This document shows positions 1-13,000 of a DNA stretch of 64,000 nucleotides, piece after piece. This stretch comes from Leptidea sinapis. Lineage: Eukaryota; Arthropoda; Insecta; Lepidoptera; Pieridae. Location: assembly GCF_905404315.1 (NCBI RefSeq), contig NC_066284.1, positions 11,985,001 through 12,049,000 of the forward strand. The letters run 5' to 3'. The translations under genes were made by a program, and so were the position numbers. Position 1 is the first letter of the stretch; each line of letters starts with the position of its first letter. The notes below the pieces were generated by a model that saw only the letters and a program-made list of their open reading frames with translations, was not told where the DNA came from and did not search any database.

Positions 1-839
1 CCATACAGACATTCTTAACTGTTTTGTGCTTGGTTTTTAACCCTAGATTAAAATTATTTTCAAATAAGATCAATAGCATCATTATCTGTGTTTTCCTGAT
101 AAGATTTATTTGATATTTTTGATTTGCAAATGCTATAGTACTTTAAAAGTACTTAAAACAGCTTAATGATAAGGTCACAAGCAGAGGCCTAGTATTGAAA
201 TCCGACCAATAAGCGAAAAAAAAACACAGACTGTGTTGAAGTATTTTGATTTTTATTCTTTCAATTCAGTTTCCAAAATTTGGTTAGGGTTGGTAAATTT
301 TTGAAGGAGGTAATTGCCGAGAACTAAATCCTGATGTTGAGTTTTTAAATCACGGTTTTTATTCGGAACTGCAGTTGTCTTTATTCAAATTAAGTTACAA
401 AAAAATTAGGAAAACATTTGACCTAAAGGCCTTCCTTGCAACTTCCCGCTAAGCGCTTAAATTTTATCTAATGCATAACTTTTGTGCTTTTTAAGCTCAA
501 AAAGATAGCTGCTTTACGTCTTTGACCTCTTTGAGGTGAAAAGTCTGGCGAGAGTTTAATAGAACAATCATTCTGAAATTTCAAACTGCAATAATTACTT
601 TCGAATGGATGTACTGATTTTCTCTCGGTTGACGGCATTCGACGCAGTTTTTTAAGTCTCATAAAGTATTTTTAAGTTTGAATTGTTCGAACAAGGAATT
701 TCGGAGTAATTCCGAAATAAACACTTTTTTCGGTTTTCTTTCGTTCACGATATCTCTCAGACGAACTCAATTTATAATTGGTGGATCCGGCAGAATATAC
801 CAGGATAAAACTCTTAACTCAAAACTGGTTTATTTTTAG
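1..839. other. Intron upstream of first exon in window
   Basis: AT-rich, no recognisable exon or element. A small hairpin (ATTTCGGA..TCCGAAAT) sits near 700-720. The - strand frame at 468-662 has no recognisable domain and no splice context. Confidence 0.5.
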
Positions 840-1000
840 GCAAAGAAAACATGGTCGGACTCCTATGCGACAGTGGTGCGAACGTTGAAGCGCGCACCAG
901 AGATGGATTAACTCCTCTTCATTGCGCCGCACGATCAGGCCATGAGCGCGTCGTGGAGGCTCTGCTGGAACGTGGTGCACCTATCACCAGTAAGAGCAAG
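840..1000 (+). CDS. Ank2: Ankyrin exon 1 of window: ANK repeats
   Basis: Window residues 1-53. It begins in phase 2 after TTTTTAG with the end of one repeat ([19 protein letters not shown]) and contains one complete repeat starting [15 protein letters not shown]. This matches the conserved GKTNMV-type start seen in ankyrins at about repeat 7-8. Donor is GTAAGC, phase 0. Confidence 0.93.
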
Positions 1001-4000
1001 GTAAGCAATACTGTAAGATGAATTACCATCCTGAAGTTCTCTGTACTCTACCAATATGAATCGGCATCTTAGAGGGCAAGAATTTCCAGATCTAATCAAT
1101 TGGCCATAATCAGCTCAGTAGCAGCAAAGCAGAAGCTGACCTACGGTAGAGATACGTCTATTTGATCTGGATATAAAAGTTTTTATAATACATGCTTCTA
1201 AACGTTTCCATTTTCAAACATTACAAACTAATAATCTTAAAATTATATTATAACCGGCTCAAAGGACCAACATTTTTCTGACGTTTCAATTAATTGGTAC
1301 AAAAACCTTACACGATAATTTAATGTGGACTTTGAAATTGGAATAATAAATAGGCAATTTGTGCCGAATTTGTAAGACTCACTGCGACCGGTGTATTCGC
1401 GCCTTTCACCATCCTAAATAGACTGCATTCTCGAGTATTCCTTTATTTACATCGCAATGCTTAAATTTTTGTTACCAGAATGGATTAGCACCCCTGCATA
1501 TGGCAGCTCAAGGGGATCATTCTGAGGCTGCCCGTGTTCTGCTATCACGTAGGGCTCCAGTTGATGACGTCACTGTTGACTACCTCACAGCGCTTCATGT
1601 AGCCGCCCACTGTGGACATGCCAAAGTTGCAAAACTACTCTTGGATAGGTAAAGGCTTAAAGTATCTTTAACTTTTTGTGTGTGTGTGTGTGTATGTATG
1701 ACTACTTATGTACGCACACAATTATCACTCATGGGAATGATTGTCTGGTTGCATACTGAGGGCCGCAGCTTATATTTGTACCTAGAAATTACACCCTCAT
1801 AGGGATCTAATTTTGTCTCCTCATCAAACTTTGTAATATGGATAATATATATTCTTTCCTTCAGTCAAATATCACTATCACCACAATACATGTTATAGAA
1901 CAGAAGCATAACTCATCGGTCTTATTATTATTTATTCATACGTCTGGGCGGAGCGCTAGGGTTGGTACATACTAAAAGATTGATGACGCGCGGCGCAGCG
2001 TAGCTAATTCAAAAACTCTTATAGCGACCAGTATCTGTGGTGTACGGTGTGGCACGGAATAGTTTTGTCTCCCCAAGATCGCTTAGTGGCCGTGTAAATC
2101 GTGTGTATGTGTGTGTGCGTTCGCTCTGGTATGAATATAAAGTACTGTACTGTACTATCACTCACGTATTTGAAAATGTTATAATGACAGAAATGCAGAT
2201 CCAAATGCCCGGGCTCTGAATGGCTTCACTCCACTTCATATCGCCTGCAAGAAGAATAGAATCAAAGTTGTTGAACTACTGCTGAAATACGGAGCAAGTA
2301 AGTATTCATTATTTTCAATTTCATCATAAGTTTTTGACGTGAAAACTTCTTTAGTCGCGTTATTATTTAAAACGAGTTTATAAATAAATTGAAATTTATA
2401 ATTTATTTGTTTTTAAACGTTCTGAAATTTCAAATTTTAGTATTAAAAATTCTAAGTTTTTGCTTCTAGCAGCAGACTCTGCAACTGCTAATTTTTTTAC
2501 TTCAGGTAATCAATATTGATTCAAGTCTAAACTAAAATCATATGCATCAGGTATCCAAGCGACTACAGAATCAGGACTGACTCCGCTCCACGTGGCATCG
2601 TTCATGGGCTGCATGAATATCGTTATATATCTCCTTCAGCATGAGGCCAACCCTGACGTGCCCACTGTGAGAGGGGAGACTCCGCTTCATCTAGCTGCGC
2701 GGGCTAATCAGGTATATTTCATTGTATATTAATTATCAACTCGGCGAAAAAACGCGCGTTATGAAAAAATGATGAGAGTGAAAATTTAAGATGCATGCGC
2801 ATCACTGTAACATAAATGTAACAGGTTGAAGTTGGTTCCTAAAATTTTCTGACGTTTGCATCATTCGTTATTTTTTTGGTTTCTTCATCCATTATTAGGA
2901 CAGGCAAAGGGTTCAAGCCCATTTAGCCGGATTTATTATTTAATAATTAACCGTCAAAGCCATCTTTGAAAGAATTTTGTTCTTTCTTTAAACGTAGAAT
3001 AGCACGAGGAATAAATCTTTTTTTTTTTTGCTTAGTTAGGCCAAAGAAGTATAACTTCTTGCGTGCACACATTAGTAAAAACACACTTTTTTCTTTGTTT
3101 TACATCCTTGAGTCAAGCCCGTCAGTAAAGCTGTCAATAATAATTAAAACCGGAAGACGCAGTGTGGTAGATACAAGATGAACCGACGATCTGGTCAAGA
3201 TCGCCGGAATACGTTGGATGAGGGCAGGGTAGGACCGATCGTCGTGGAAATCTTTGGGGGAGGCCATTGTCCAGCAGTGGATGTCTTCCGGCTGATGATG
3301 AGGATTATGAAGCGTTTATTTGAATTATTAATATTAATAATTTCTTACTACCTAACATTGTTTTAGACGGATATCATCAGAATCCTTCTCCGCAACGGAG
3401 CAGCCGTCGATGCGAAAGCGAGAGAGAGACAGACTCCGTTGCATATTGCTTCGCGCCTCGGCAACGTAGATATTGCCGTCTTGTTGCTGCAACACGGCGC
3501 TGACGTGCGCGCGATCACCGCAGACCATTACAACTCACTCCATATTGCTGCCAAGCAACATAATCATGACGTGAGCATTTTTTTTTATGTAATAGAACGA
3601 CCTGCAAGACAGATTGCCACGCGTAATCAATAACGTCCGATCTGAGTTTTGATGATTTTTATGCATAAAGCGTATTTTTTTATAACAGTAAGGAATGAGA
3701 CGAGAAGGACGTTCAGCTGATGGTAATTAATACGCCCTGCCCAATATGCAGTGCCCTATGCAGTGCCGCTCAGGATTATTGAAAAACCCAAAAATTCTGA
3801 GCGACACCACAATTGCGCTCGTCTCCTTGAGACAAGATGTTAAGTCTCATTTGCCGAGTAATTTGACTAGCTAGGGCGCTCTTCAGACCGGAACACAATA
3901 ATGTTTACGCATTACTCTTCACGGCTATATAGGGATATTGTAGGATTATTTCAGTAGTATTTACTACCAAATTAACCATATTACTTAATAATAATTCGCA

Positions 4001-7000
4001 TGCGATTTAAAATATATTATATTTTGATAAAAAATCTTTAAAAATTATTTTAACACGATTTGTATGTTGGATGCAGCACTTTACAATCTATTTAGTTATG
4101 TATTTGACAGCCATTGTAAAATACATTATTTGATTGAAATGAGTGGCAATTGAGTTTCTTGTATGTTCTTCTCACGAGCTCTACTTTTTCCGAACATATG
4201 GTAGATTCTTAGAACGCTTAGTTTAAGCCTAGCTGAAAATAGAATATTTGACTTTGAAGCTTATTCCGGTGTAATTTGTGTCATTTTCCATTGTTCGACT
4301 TTGTTTTCATACGACGTGATTTATCTGTATGTATAGAACGTCTAATTAAACTGACTTTAATATTTAGGTGGCAGCCGCCCTTATAGAACACAACGCTCCG
4401 CTTACAGCAACGACTAAAAAGGGTTTTACAGCGCTCCATTTAGCTGCTAAATACGGAAACCTCAAGGTAATTTAATGATTACAATGACTTCCTGATTTTA
4501 GTTGCCTTAAGAGTTCAAAACTGTAGGAATAAAAGAGCAAAAAAAGCTTTTCCGAATTTATTTTAGCCGACTGTATATCAATCTTGCGCGTGTCTCCATA
4601 AACATGACAATAATCAATATCAGTATCGCGATCAGAATATCATAATGTTGACACTAGTGTTGTTACTGGAACGAACATAAACTTGTTATGCCTACATATC
4701 GATTAAATAATAATAATATTGACACACTTTTTACACAAATTATCTTGCCCCAAATTAAGCATATATAGCCTGTGTTATGGGTTACAAGACAATGATATAT
4801 TTAATACAATATATTAACTTAAACATACATAAATACTTTTAAACATACATGACCCGGAAACAAACATTCATATTCATCATATAAATGCTTGCACCTACCG
4901 GGATTCGAACCCGGGACTCTAGCTTAGTAGGTAGGATCGCTTAAATCGATTTATCAAGTCTCTTGTTGGATGATGTTTGACCTTCTGTAGAAAAGGATCC
5001 CAGAAAAAAATGAAAATGTGTTGCGAGAATAAGAATAAGAAGAATAAAAAAAACAATACTTTTTTTTGTGTGAAATCTTTTACTATAGCATTAAAATGTC
5101 ACTCTAAATGGTACTACAATTCATCACACATTAATGAATAAATTATAATGTAAAAATATATAAATCAAGCTTATAAATAATACTAACAACGAAGGGCAAC
5201 TAACTATGTTATTGGTATTTTTAATATTCCGCATTTCTAATTATTTATTAATTTTAGGTTGCCAACCTACTTCTATCCCACGGGGCTTCACCAGAACAAG
5301 CCGGTAAGAATGGAATGACACCACTGCATATCGCAGCGCAGTACGATCAACAGGCTGTCGCTAATTTACTGTTGGAAAAAGGAGCTGATGCCAAGGTATC
5401 TATCTATCCTATCAAGAACAAAAATCATTGAAAAACATAGCAGATATTGCATGGTAATAATTACATTTTCTAAAGAAAAAGATGTGTGAGATTTTCAAGG
5501 TACTTTCTTCCACGTACAAGAAAGGTTTCTTATGCGGTGTTTCCAGGAAAATACGACATGGGTACCTATAAAAAAAACCCTAAAGGGCCGGCAACGCTCT
5601 TGAATTTTCCTTTGGTGTTGCAATATCAGATGACCCGTACGCTCGTTTGCACTCTACTCCATGATTAGAGCTTACTATATGTTAATAATGATTATGATAT
5701 TTGCGCGGTGGTCGTCTTTGCCTTTAAAAATTATCCCTCTATCTTCTCGAGAACCTTGAAAATGTTATCCATGTTGTTGCCATGATAATCTTGCATAGCA
5801 GCCATCTTGAATTTAAAAAATAATCCCATATTCTTTCGCTTCCTTCCTGAGAACCCTGGGAACGAAATCCATATTGTTGTAATCATTATTTTGCTCAGCG
5901 GTTATCTTTTATTGTAAAATATACGTATACAATAGAATCCCCCTTCATAATCGATCCCTTCTAGCTATCAAAAAGGGATACATCTATTGTATTGACCACA
6001 TATTGACAAAGACCGACAAATTAAATTTCACTATCTTAGCCAGAAGACGTGCACTCCTCACCCAAAAATCTCCACGACGAAGGTTCTGCGCTGCCCTCAT
6101 CCAACCTATTCGAGCAAACTTGACTAGATCATTGGTCCAAGCTTGATTCGACATCTAACACATCGCACTGTGCCACCATGAGAAATAAAGATGTCTGATG
6201 AGCCTCCAATCAAAATGGCATTTTCTGTATTACCAGGCGGTCGCGAAGAACGGTCATACAGCTCTTCACATCGCTGCTCGGAAGAACCAGATGGAGACAG
6301 CAGCCACACTTCTGGAGTACGGAGCCACCAGCGAAGAATCCAAGGCTGGATTTACACCACTTCATCTTGCAGCGCAACAGGTATTGCATAAAATAATTAC
6401 CGTATTCACGATGTCATGGGTATTCCTAAAAGTGTCTATTCTTTTCTAAAAGGTCGATCTCTCTTGGGTCTCTTCTAAGGTTTCAAGAGAAAATGGCTGT
6501 CTATTTATTGGCTGAATATTTTTTGACTAAGCATCATATTTCTCAATCAGGGTCATACAGAAATGTGCTCTTTGCTGTTAGAGCAAGGTGCAGAGGTGGA
6601 TCACCAATCAAGAAACGGACTTGCTGCGTTGCATCTGGCAGCTCAAGAAGACAGAGTGCCTGTCGCACAGTTGCTAGTTAAAAATGGAGCACAGGTGGGT
6701 TTACTTATTTATAAATTATTAAAGGTATTAAAGATAGATTTATGCACCATAAAAACATCTATTGAAATTGTGATAATATCAATAAAAATACTTCTTTGTA
6801 AAGTTTACCAAACTTAATTTTAAATATTGTGTAATTTTGTAGGAAAACAATGAAACTCGTCGAGCAAGATGTTGTTTTTCTTTGGATTTTTCTTTCTGTC
6901 TAGTAAAATTTTATTTGAATTTTGGCCTTTGTTAACATATTAAACTAGACTAACTAAAAACTAGACTATTTCATTTAAAAATTCTATTTCAATCTTTCAA

Positions 7001-10000
7001 CAAGAGTGTTCTGACATTTTTGTGGATCAGGTGGATATATGCACTAAAGGCGGGTACACACCACTCCATATTGCTAGCCATTACGGACAAGCGAACATGG
7101 TCCGATATTTGCTGGACAATGATGCATCTGTGAAGGCACAGACTACACATGGGTAAGACAAATACTTAAGTTATTATCCAATACTTTTAACAATTTTGTT
7201 AAGTTGCATCCTTTAAATAACTCAGAACCGGTTGTGGAATCTTTGAGCCATCAACGGCAATCTTAGTAAATGAGTTACCATTCATTGAACTACAATATTT
7301 GACCATTAAATATAAGTTGAATAATTTCCTGTGAAAAATGCTAAAGCAGCAGTATTTTATATTTTGATGAACATTTCCCATAGGGTAACGTTTAATAGGA
7401 CCATTTCATTCCAAAAAGGACATTTAACCTCTGTGTTTAGCGTTTCTATAGAATATGAGAAGGCTTTTGACTCTATCGAAATATTTAATTTGTGACCGTG
7501 CAATGGAGCTAAGTCGTTATATCTATGTGCGGAGGTATATGACGCTGTCACAATGTTTTTTTTAAATTCTTTTATTTGTGGAGACATTATACACCCGAAA
7601 TTGTTGTCAAATGCTCTAGAGGATATGCTGGCACTGGAGTAGCATGATCGTGCCAATAAAGACCAAAACGTGCGAGTACATCTCACACTTGAGAACTGCA
7701 GACGATATTGTCAAAATGGCTGAATAGCTTGGTTAATTCTACACATCGCATAGTCTCCGGATCAACTTTGACAAACCACAAGGCACTCTCAAACTCAATG
7801 AATTATTTACTCCAGTCTGGGTGTCACGGAGAAATCTTGAACTTATCCCACAATATGTTTTCCTAAGACATATACTCTAATAAAGCAATTGCGACATTGA
7901 GAAAGATGCCAGCAGAACAATTAAACTGGCTGGGTTGCTATTGAGACACATCGTTGAGCCTTCTCGTGGAATATACCCCAATGCCCGGAGACCAAACTCT
8001 TTAATCAGTGTGTCTTGTCCGTCATGACAAACTGATTTCAGTCGTCGACACCCATGGTACATAGTCCACACGATTCTGGATGCAGTACAACTAGTTTAAT
8101 ATTTATGTTGCAAATTAAACCGTCTGTTATATGCACAGAACAGGTAAACTGTTCTGTGGTTATATGTTTATTCAACAGTGAAGCATCATACCCTTTCTGT
8201 TCTATACAGTTCAAGAATTACATATTTTCAGGTATACTGCGTTGCATCATGCAGCACAACAAGGCCACATCAATATTGTCAACATTCTTCTGGAGCACAA
8301 AGCAGATGCGAACGCTACTACTGTGGTATGTTTTATTTATCAAAAATATATAAAAGGCAAAAAAATTCAAAGCATTGAGAATGATCATCTTGTTACAGAA
8401 TGGCCAAACCCCACTGGATATAGCCTCGAAGTTGGGCTACGTCACAGTTATGGAAACGCTGAAGGAGGTCACGGAGCCCTCGGAAGCTCAAGCCACTCAG
8501 GAGAAATACAAAGTGGTCGCACCAGAGACGATGCTGGAGACTTTTATGTCGGATTCCGAGGAGGAAGGAGGTAAGTTTTTATAGGAAGATGTAAAGGAAT
8601 AAGCACTTAGCTTCTTGATTGGGCCAGTGTGTCTGTAAATTTGTCCCAGAATGTTAGCAGTTTTTTCAGAATGCTGCAGGTGTTTGGCGATAGGATTTGG
8701 GATGAAGTTCTGATATTCTGTTTTCTTTGCTCGGGCACTTTTCTGCACACACTATGTTTTTTTTTGCCTCCAGCTTTTTGAAAATAATTTTATTTTAGGT
8801 TGCGTATTTATTATAAATGCTTAAGTAATTTCTAAGACAACACTTGTAATGATGTGGATGATTTTAACGTTGTTGTTTATTTAGGTGAAGATGCAATTCT
8901 AAACGACCAGCCATACAGATATCTCACAGCTGATGATATGAAGTCGCTGGGAGATGATTCTTTACCCATTGACGTCACCAAAGATGAAAGAACCGAATCC
9001 GCCATGAGCCACAAGAATATTATGGAGATATCACAAAGTAAGTGTTTGGTTTAACATAATACTAACAGACTTACAATCACTAAGTCATATTGAATGAATA
9101 ATGTTTCGCTGTATTTTTAGGGCTTAAAAGACATCTAATCTTATACCTTATTTTATACACTAAAATAATAGTATTTTAACAAGATTGAGGTCCAGGGATA
9201 GCCCTGGACCTCAATCTTGTCCTTATAGACCTTAATACAACCAAAACTCACAATCTGGGTAAATAAATAAAAACAAAATACCTATTTCTATCACACGGGG
9301 GCTTATGTAGCCTATAAATTTTTATTGTCGTCTTTGCTCAAATGAATCTTTTTTTTTACATTTTAGCATCAATGAATGGTATTGGATATCCTCCACACGG
9401 CGACGTGGTTGTCAAGAGCATCAGTCACTACAGCACTGCTCAGGCGCCCAACGCATACTGTTACAACGTCGACCCAACAGTACCCAAGTCTGTACACATT
9501 AATATTTATAAACATTACATTTAAAAAATCCAACAAAATCTAATTTATACGGGGTTACAGGTTCGGCCTAGATCCTTAGAAGGTTGTGATATCTATAATT
9601 TTTTACTAATTTCACTATGAAACATCATACCCTAAAACTAACAGTAGAGATATTGTAGGTACTTTGATTTTTTAAGTCATAACTTCTTATTGGAGGGTTT
9701 ACCGCTTCGTAACGTAACGCGTTACGGCGCTAGTTTGTCTGGCTTCCCTTTCTCTCACGCATAAGGCAGCGGTAGGCCTCCTCTCTCACTATAACCAATT
9801 ATTACTTTTCTAGGATTAAATAATGATGCTAATAATGTACATACACATAATTCTAATGTAAATATTCAAGAATCGTTACTAAGAATATAATATATTTTTT
9901 AATCAATAGAAGATTTTATTCATAAATAACCTTTCCTAAGCTTTTTTGAAGTTAAGCAATTTCAATAAAATAGTTCAATTTAGATTTGTATAAGTTATTA

Positions 10001-13000
10001 CTTCTGTCGAGTGTCCCGAGACGCACATTTATTTATTTATTTAATATTGAAATTGTGTAACTTGAGAAAAGCTTAGGTTATTACTGAAACTTTTTGTATA
10101 TAAAATGGTAAGGAAAGGTTATTTATTAATAAAAAATTTTATTGATTAAAAAATATTTAATTCTTAGTTACAATTCTTGAATATGTTCATTAGAATTTTT
10201 TGTATGTACATTATTTGATCCTATAAATGTGACAATTGGCTTATAGTAGCTATTAAAAGCAACAGAATTTTTACATTGTATGTCATCTGAAAATCTTGCA
10301 AAGACGGCTTCGACAATTAATTATTTAGATATTAAAGAATATTGCTGTATGGGCTTGAACCCTTTGCCTGTCGTCATAATTGACGAAGAAACCAAAAAAC
10401 GACTGTCGCAAACGTCAGAAAATTTCTGAAAACTTTCATTTATTATTTATTTTAAAAGTAGAAATAATAAATACACAAATGCACTTGGATATCTTAGATA
10501 TAATTACTTACAATAATTACAATTTATTTAAGACCGTTTTAAAGCCATTAAATCATAACGGTAAAAAATGGTTGCAATTGATATTTTCTGACGGTAGTAT
10601 CGGGTTATGACGCATCGATTAACCCTCCCATAGGAAGAAATCATTTAAAAATTATTACTTGTATATTTAAAGCGAATTATTTTATTTCACTTTAACAAAA
10701 TCATAGCCACATCCAGTATCTCTAAGTATAAATGTATGTATTCATAGGAGGACAAACGAGCGTACGGGTCGCCTGGTGTTAAGTGATCACTGCCGCCCAC
10801 ACTCTCCTGCAACACCAAAGGAATCACAAGAGCGTTGCCGGCCTTTTAGGAAGGTGTACGCGCTTTTTTTGATGGTACCCATGTCGTATCGTCCCGGAAA
10901 TACCGCACAAGGAAGCTCATTCCACAGCTTCGTGGTACGAGGAAGAAAGCTCCTTGAAAACCGCACTGTGGAGGACCGCCACACATCCAAATGGTGGGGA
11001 TGATATCGTAACTTGTGGCGTGTCGTGCGAAGGTGAAATTCGGCGGCAGGAATCAGGTTGAACAGCTCTTCGGAACACTCCCCGTGATAAATGCGGTAGA
11101 AGACACACAATGAAGCGACGTCTCTACGCAACGCCAAGTGATCCAGCCGTTCACAGAGTACTGGGTCCCCGACAATTCGAGCTGCTCTGCATTGTACGCG
11201 GTCAAATGGATCGAGCTGATACTGGGGTGCGCCAGACCAGAGATGACAGCAATACTTCATGTGAGGCCGGACCTGCGATTTGTAGAGCGTTAGAATGTGG
11301 GCCGGCTTGAAGTATTGCCGTGCTCTATTTATGACACCCAGTTTCTTTGAAGCCAGTTTGGCTTTGCCCTCCAGATGGCCACGGAATTGGCAATTGCCCG
11401 AGATTTCGAGACCCAGTATTCCGATACCAGGCGAGGCTTTAAGGGAAGTGTTCTCGAAGAGAATACGGCAAATGGGGTTTTTTTTTGTGGTAAACGCGCA
11501 AACTTGAGTCTTCTGGGGGTTAAATTGGACAAGGTTCAACTTACCCCATGCCGCGACCTTCTCGAGAGAGGACTCGATAGAAGACACAAGTTTCTCCCGG
11601 CACTGGTCGACGTTTTCCCGAGAGAGATCTGCATGGCCCGTGTATACGGCATCACCAGTGCTGTCGTCTGCATAGCAATGCATCTTGGCGGTGTCCAACA
11701 TATCATTGATATGCAGAAGAAACAGCGTGGGAGATAGCACACAGCCTTGGGGCACTCCAGCGTTCACTGGCTTGGGATTCGAGCAATAACCGTCGATAAC
11801 GACCTGTATGCTGCGCCCAGTGAGGAAGCTGGAGGTCCACTTGCATAAGCTCTCGGGAAGCCCAAATGATGGAAGTTTTGCGAGGAGCGCCTTGTGCCAT
11901 ACACGATCAAAGGCTTTCGCTATATCCAGACCAACTGCCAGGCCTTCCCCCTTGCTTTCAATAGCCGCCGCCCATCTATGTGTTAGGTATACCAGAAGAT
12001 CACCAGTCGACCGACCATGGCGAAAGCCGTACTGCCGGTCGTTGATCAACTGGTGACCCTCAAGGTATACCAAGAGCTGGCGGTTAATTATGCTCTCCAT
12101 GATTTTGGAGAGTAGGGGAGTAAGTAGGAGCAATAGGCCTGTAGTTTGCCGGATCCGAACTGTCTCCTTTTTTTGGGATCGGATGGACAAGGGCTGACTT
12201 ACATGAATCAGGGACTACGCCTTTTGAATAAGAGTGCCGGAATAAACGCGTTAGCACCGGCGTCAACTCAGGGGCACACGTTCTAAGCACGATTGGAGAA
12301 ATGCCATCCGGCCCGCTCGACTTCCTGACGTCCAACGACTGTACTTCAGGCATGGAGCTCTGACACCGCGGGATGGTCGGCGGTGTTTTTCCGTTGTCGT
12401 CAAGAGTCGAGTTTGAGGCAAAAGTGCGTGAGTGCACAGGAGATCGGCTTTCTCTTTTGCCGTATGGGTCAGGGTGTCATTCCTCATGTGCAACGGCGGC
12501 ATGGACGGCTGGTTAAAGTTACCAAGAGCAGCTTTCGACAACGACCAGAACTTGCATGTTCCGGTCGGGTAACTGGAAAGCTGCTCGCCAATTTTGACGA
12601 CGTGCTTCGATTTCGCACGGGCGATTTGCCGCTTAAAAAATCTGGAGGCACGGTTATATTTCCTCTTCAGAACTTTGCAGTTCGGATCCTTTGTACTACA
12701 GAGCTTGGTATAAAAATATCCATGCCCTGCAGTATCACATCGGCTACTGCAACGGCGCAGGCACTAGGATCATCCGAAGGGAAACAAACCCTGCCCCAAG
12801 GGTAGGATGCAAAAAAGGGACGCATCCTATCTCAATCTGCTGACTTGTAGTGCCAAACGCGGCGGGTCGCTGGTGGTCTGCGACGTTGGCGTCGGATAGG
12901 CACTACAATCCTGACCAGGCATTGGTCGGATGTTCCGAGAGGGGCGTCGACAGAGACCTGGTAACCATCGGGATGTGTAGTCAGCAGAAGATCTAATAAG

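Noticed and set aside
2037..2219. Frame running into exon 3 from the intron
   Set aside because: It is in a different frame from the ankyrin repeat, and the exon starts at the AG at 2190.
5486..5668. Small protein gene on the + strand
   Set aside because: Its sequence matches the C-end of a non-LTR reverse transcriptase and lacks any start or splice context; a retrotransposon relic.
11375..11737. + strand open frames across the retrotransposon (also 12383 and 13550)
   Set aside because: Shadows of the antisense reverse transcriptase and endonuclease; no similarity to known domains.
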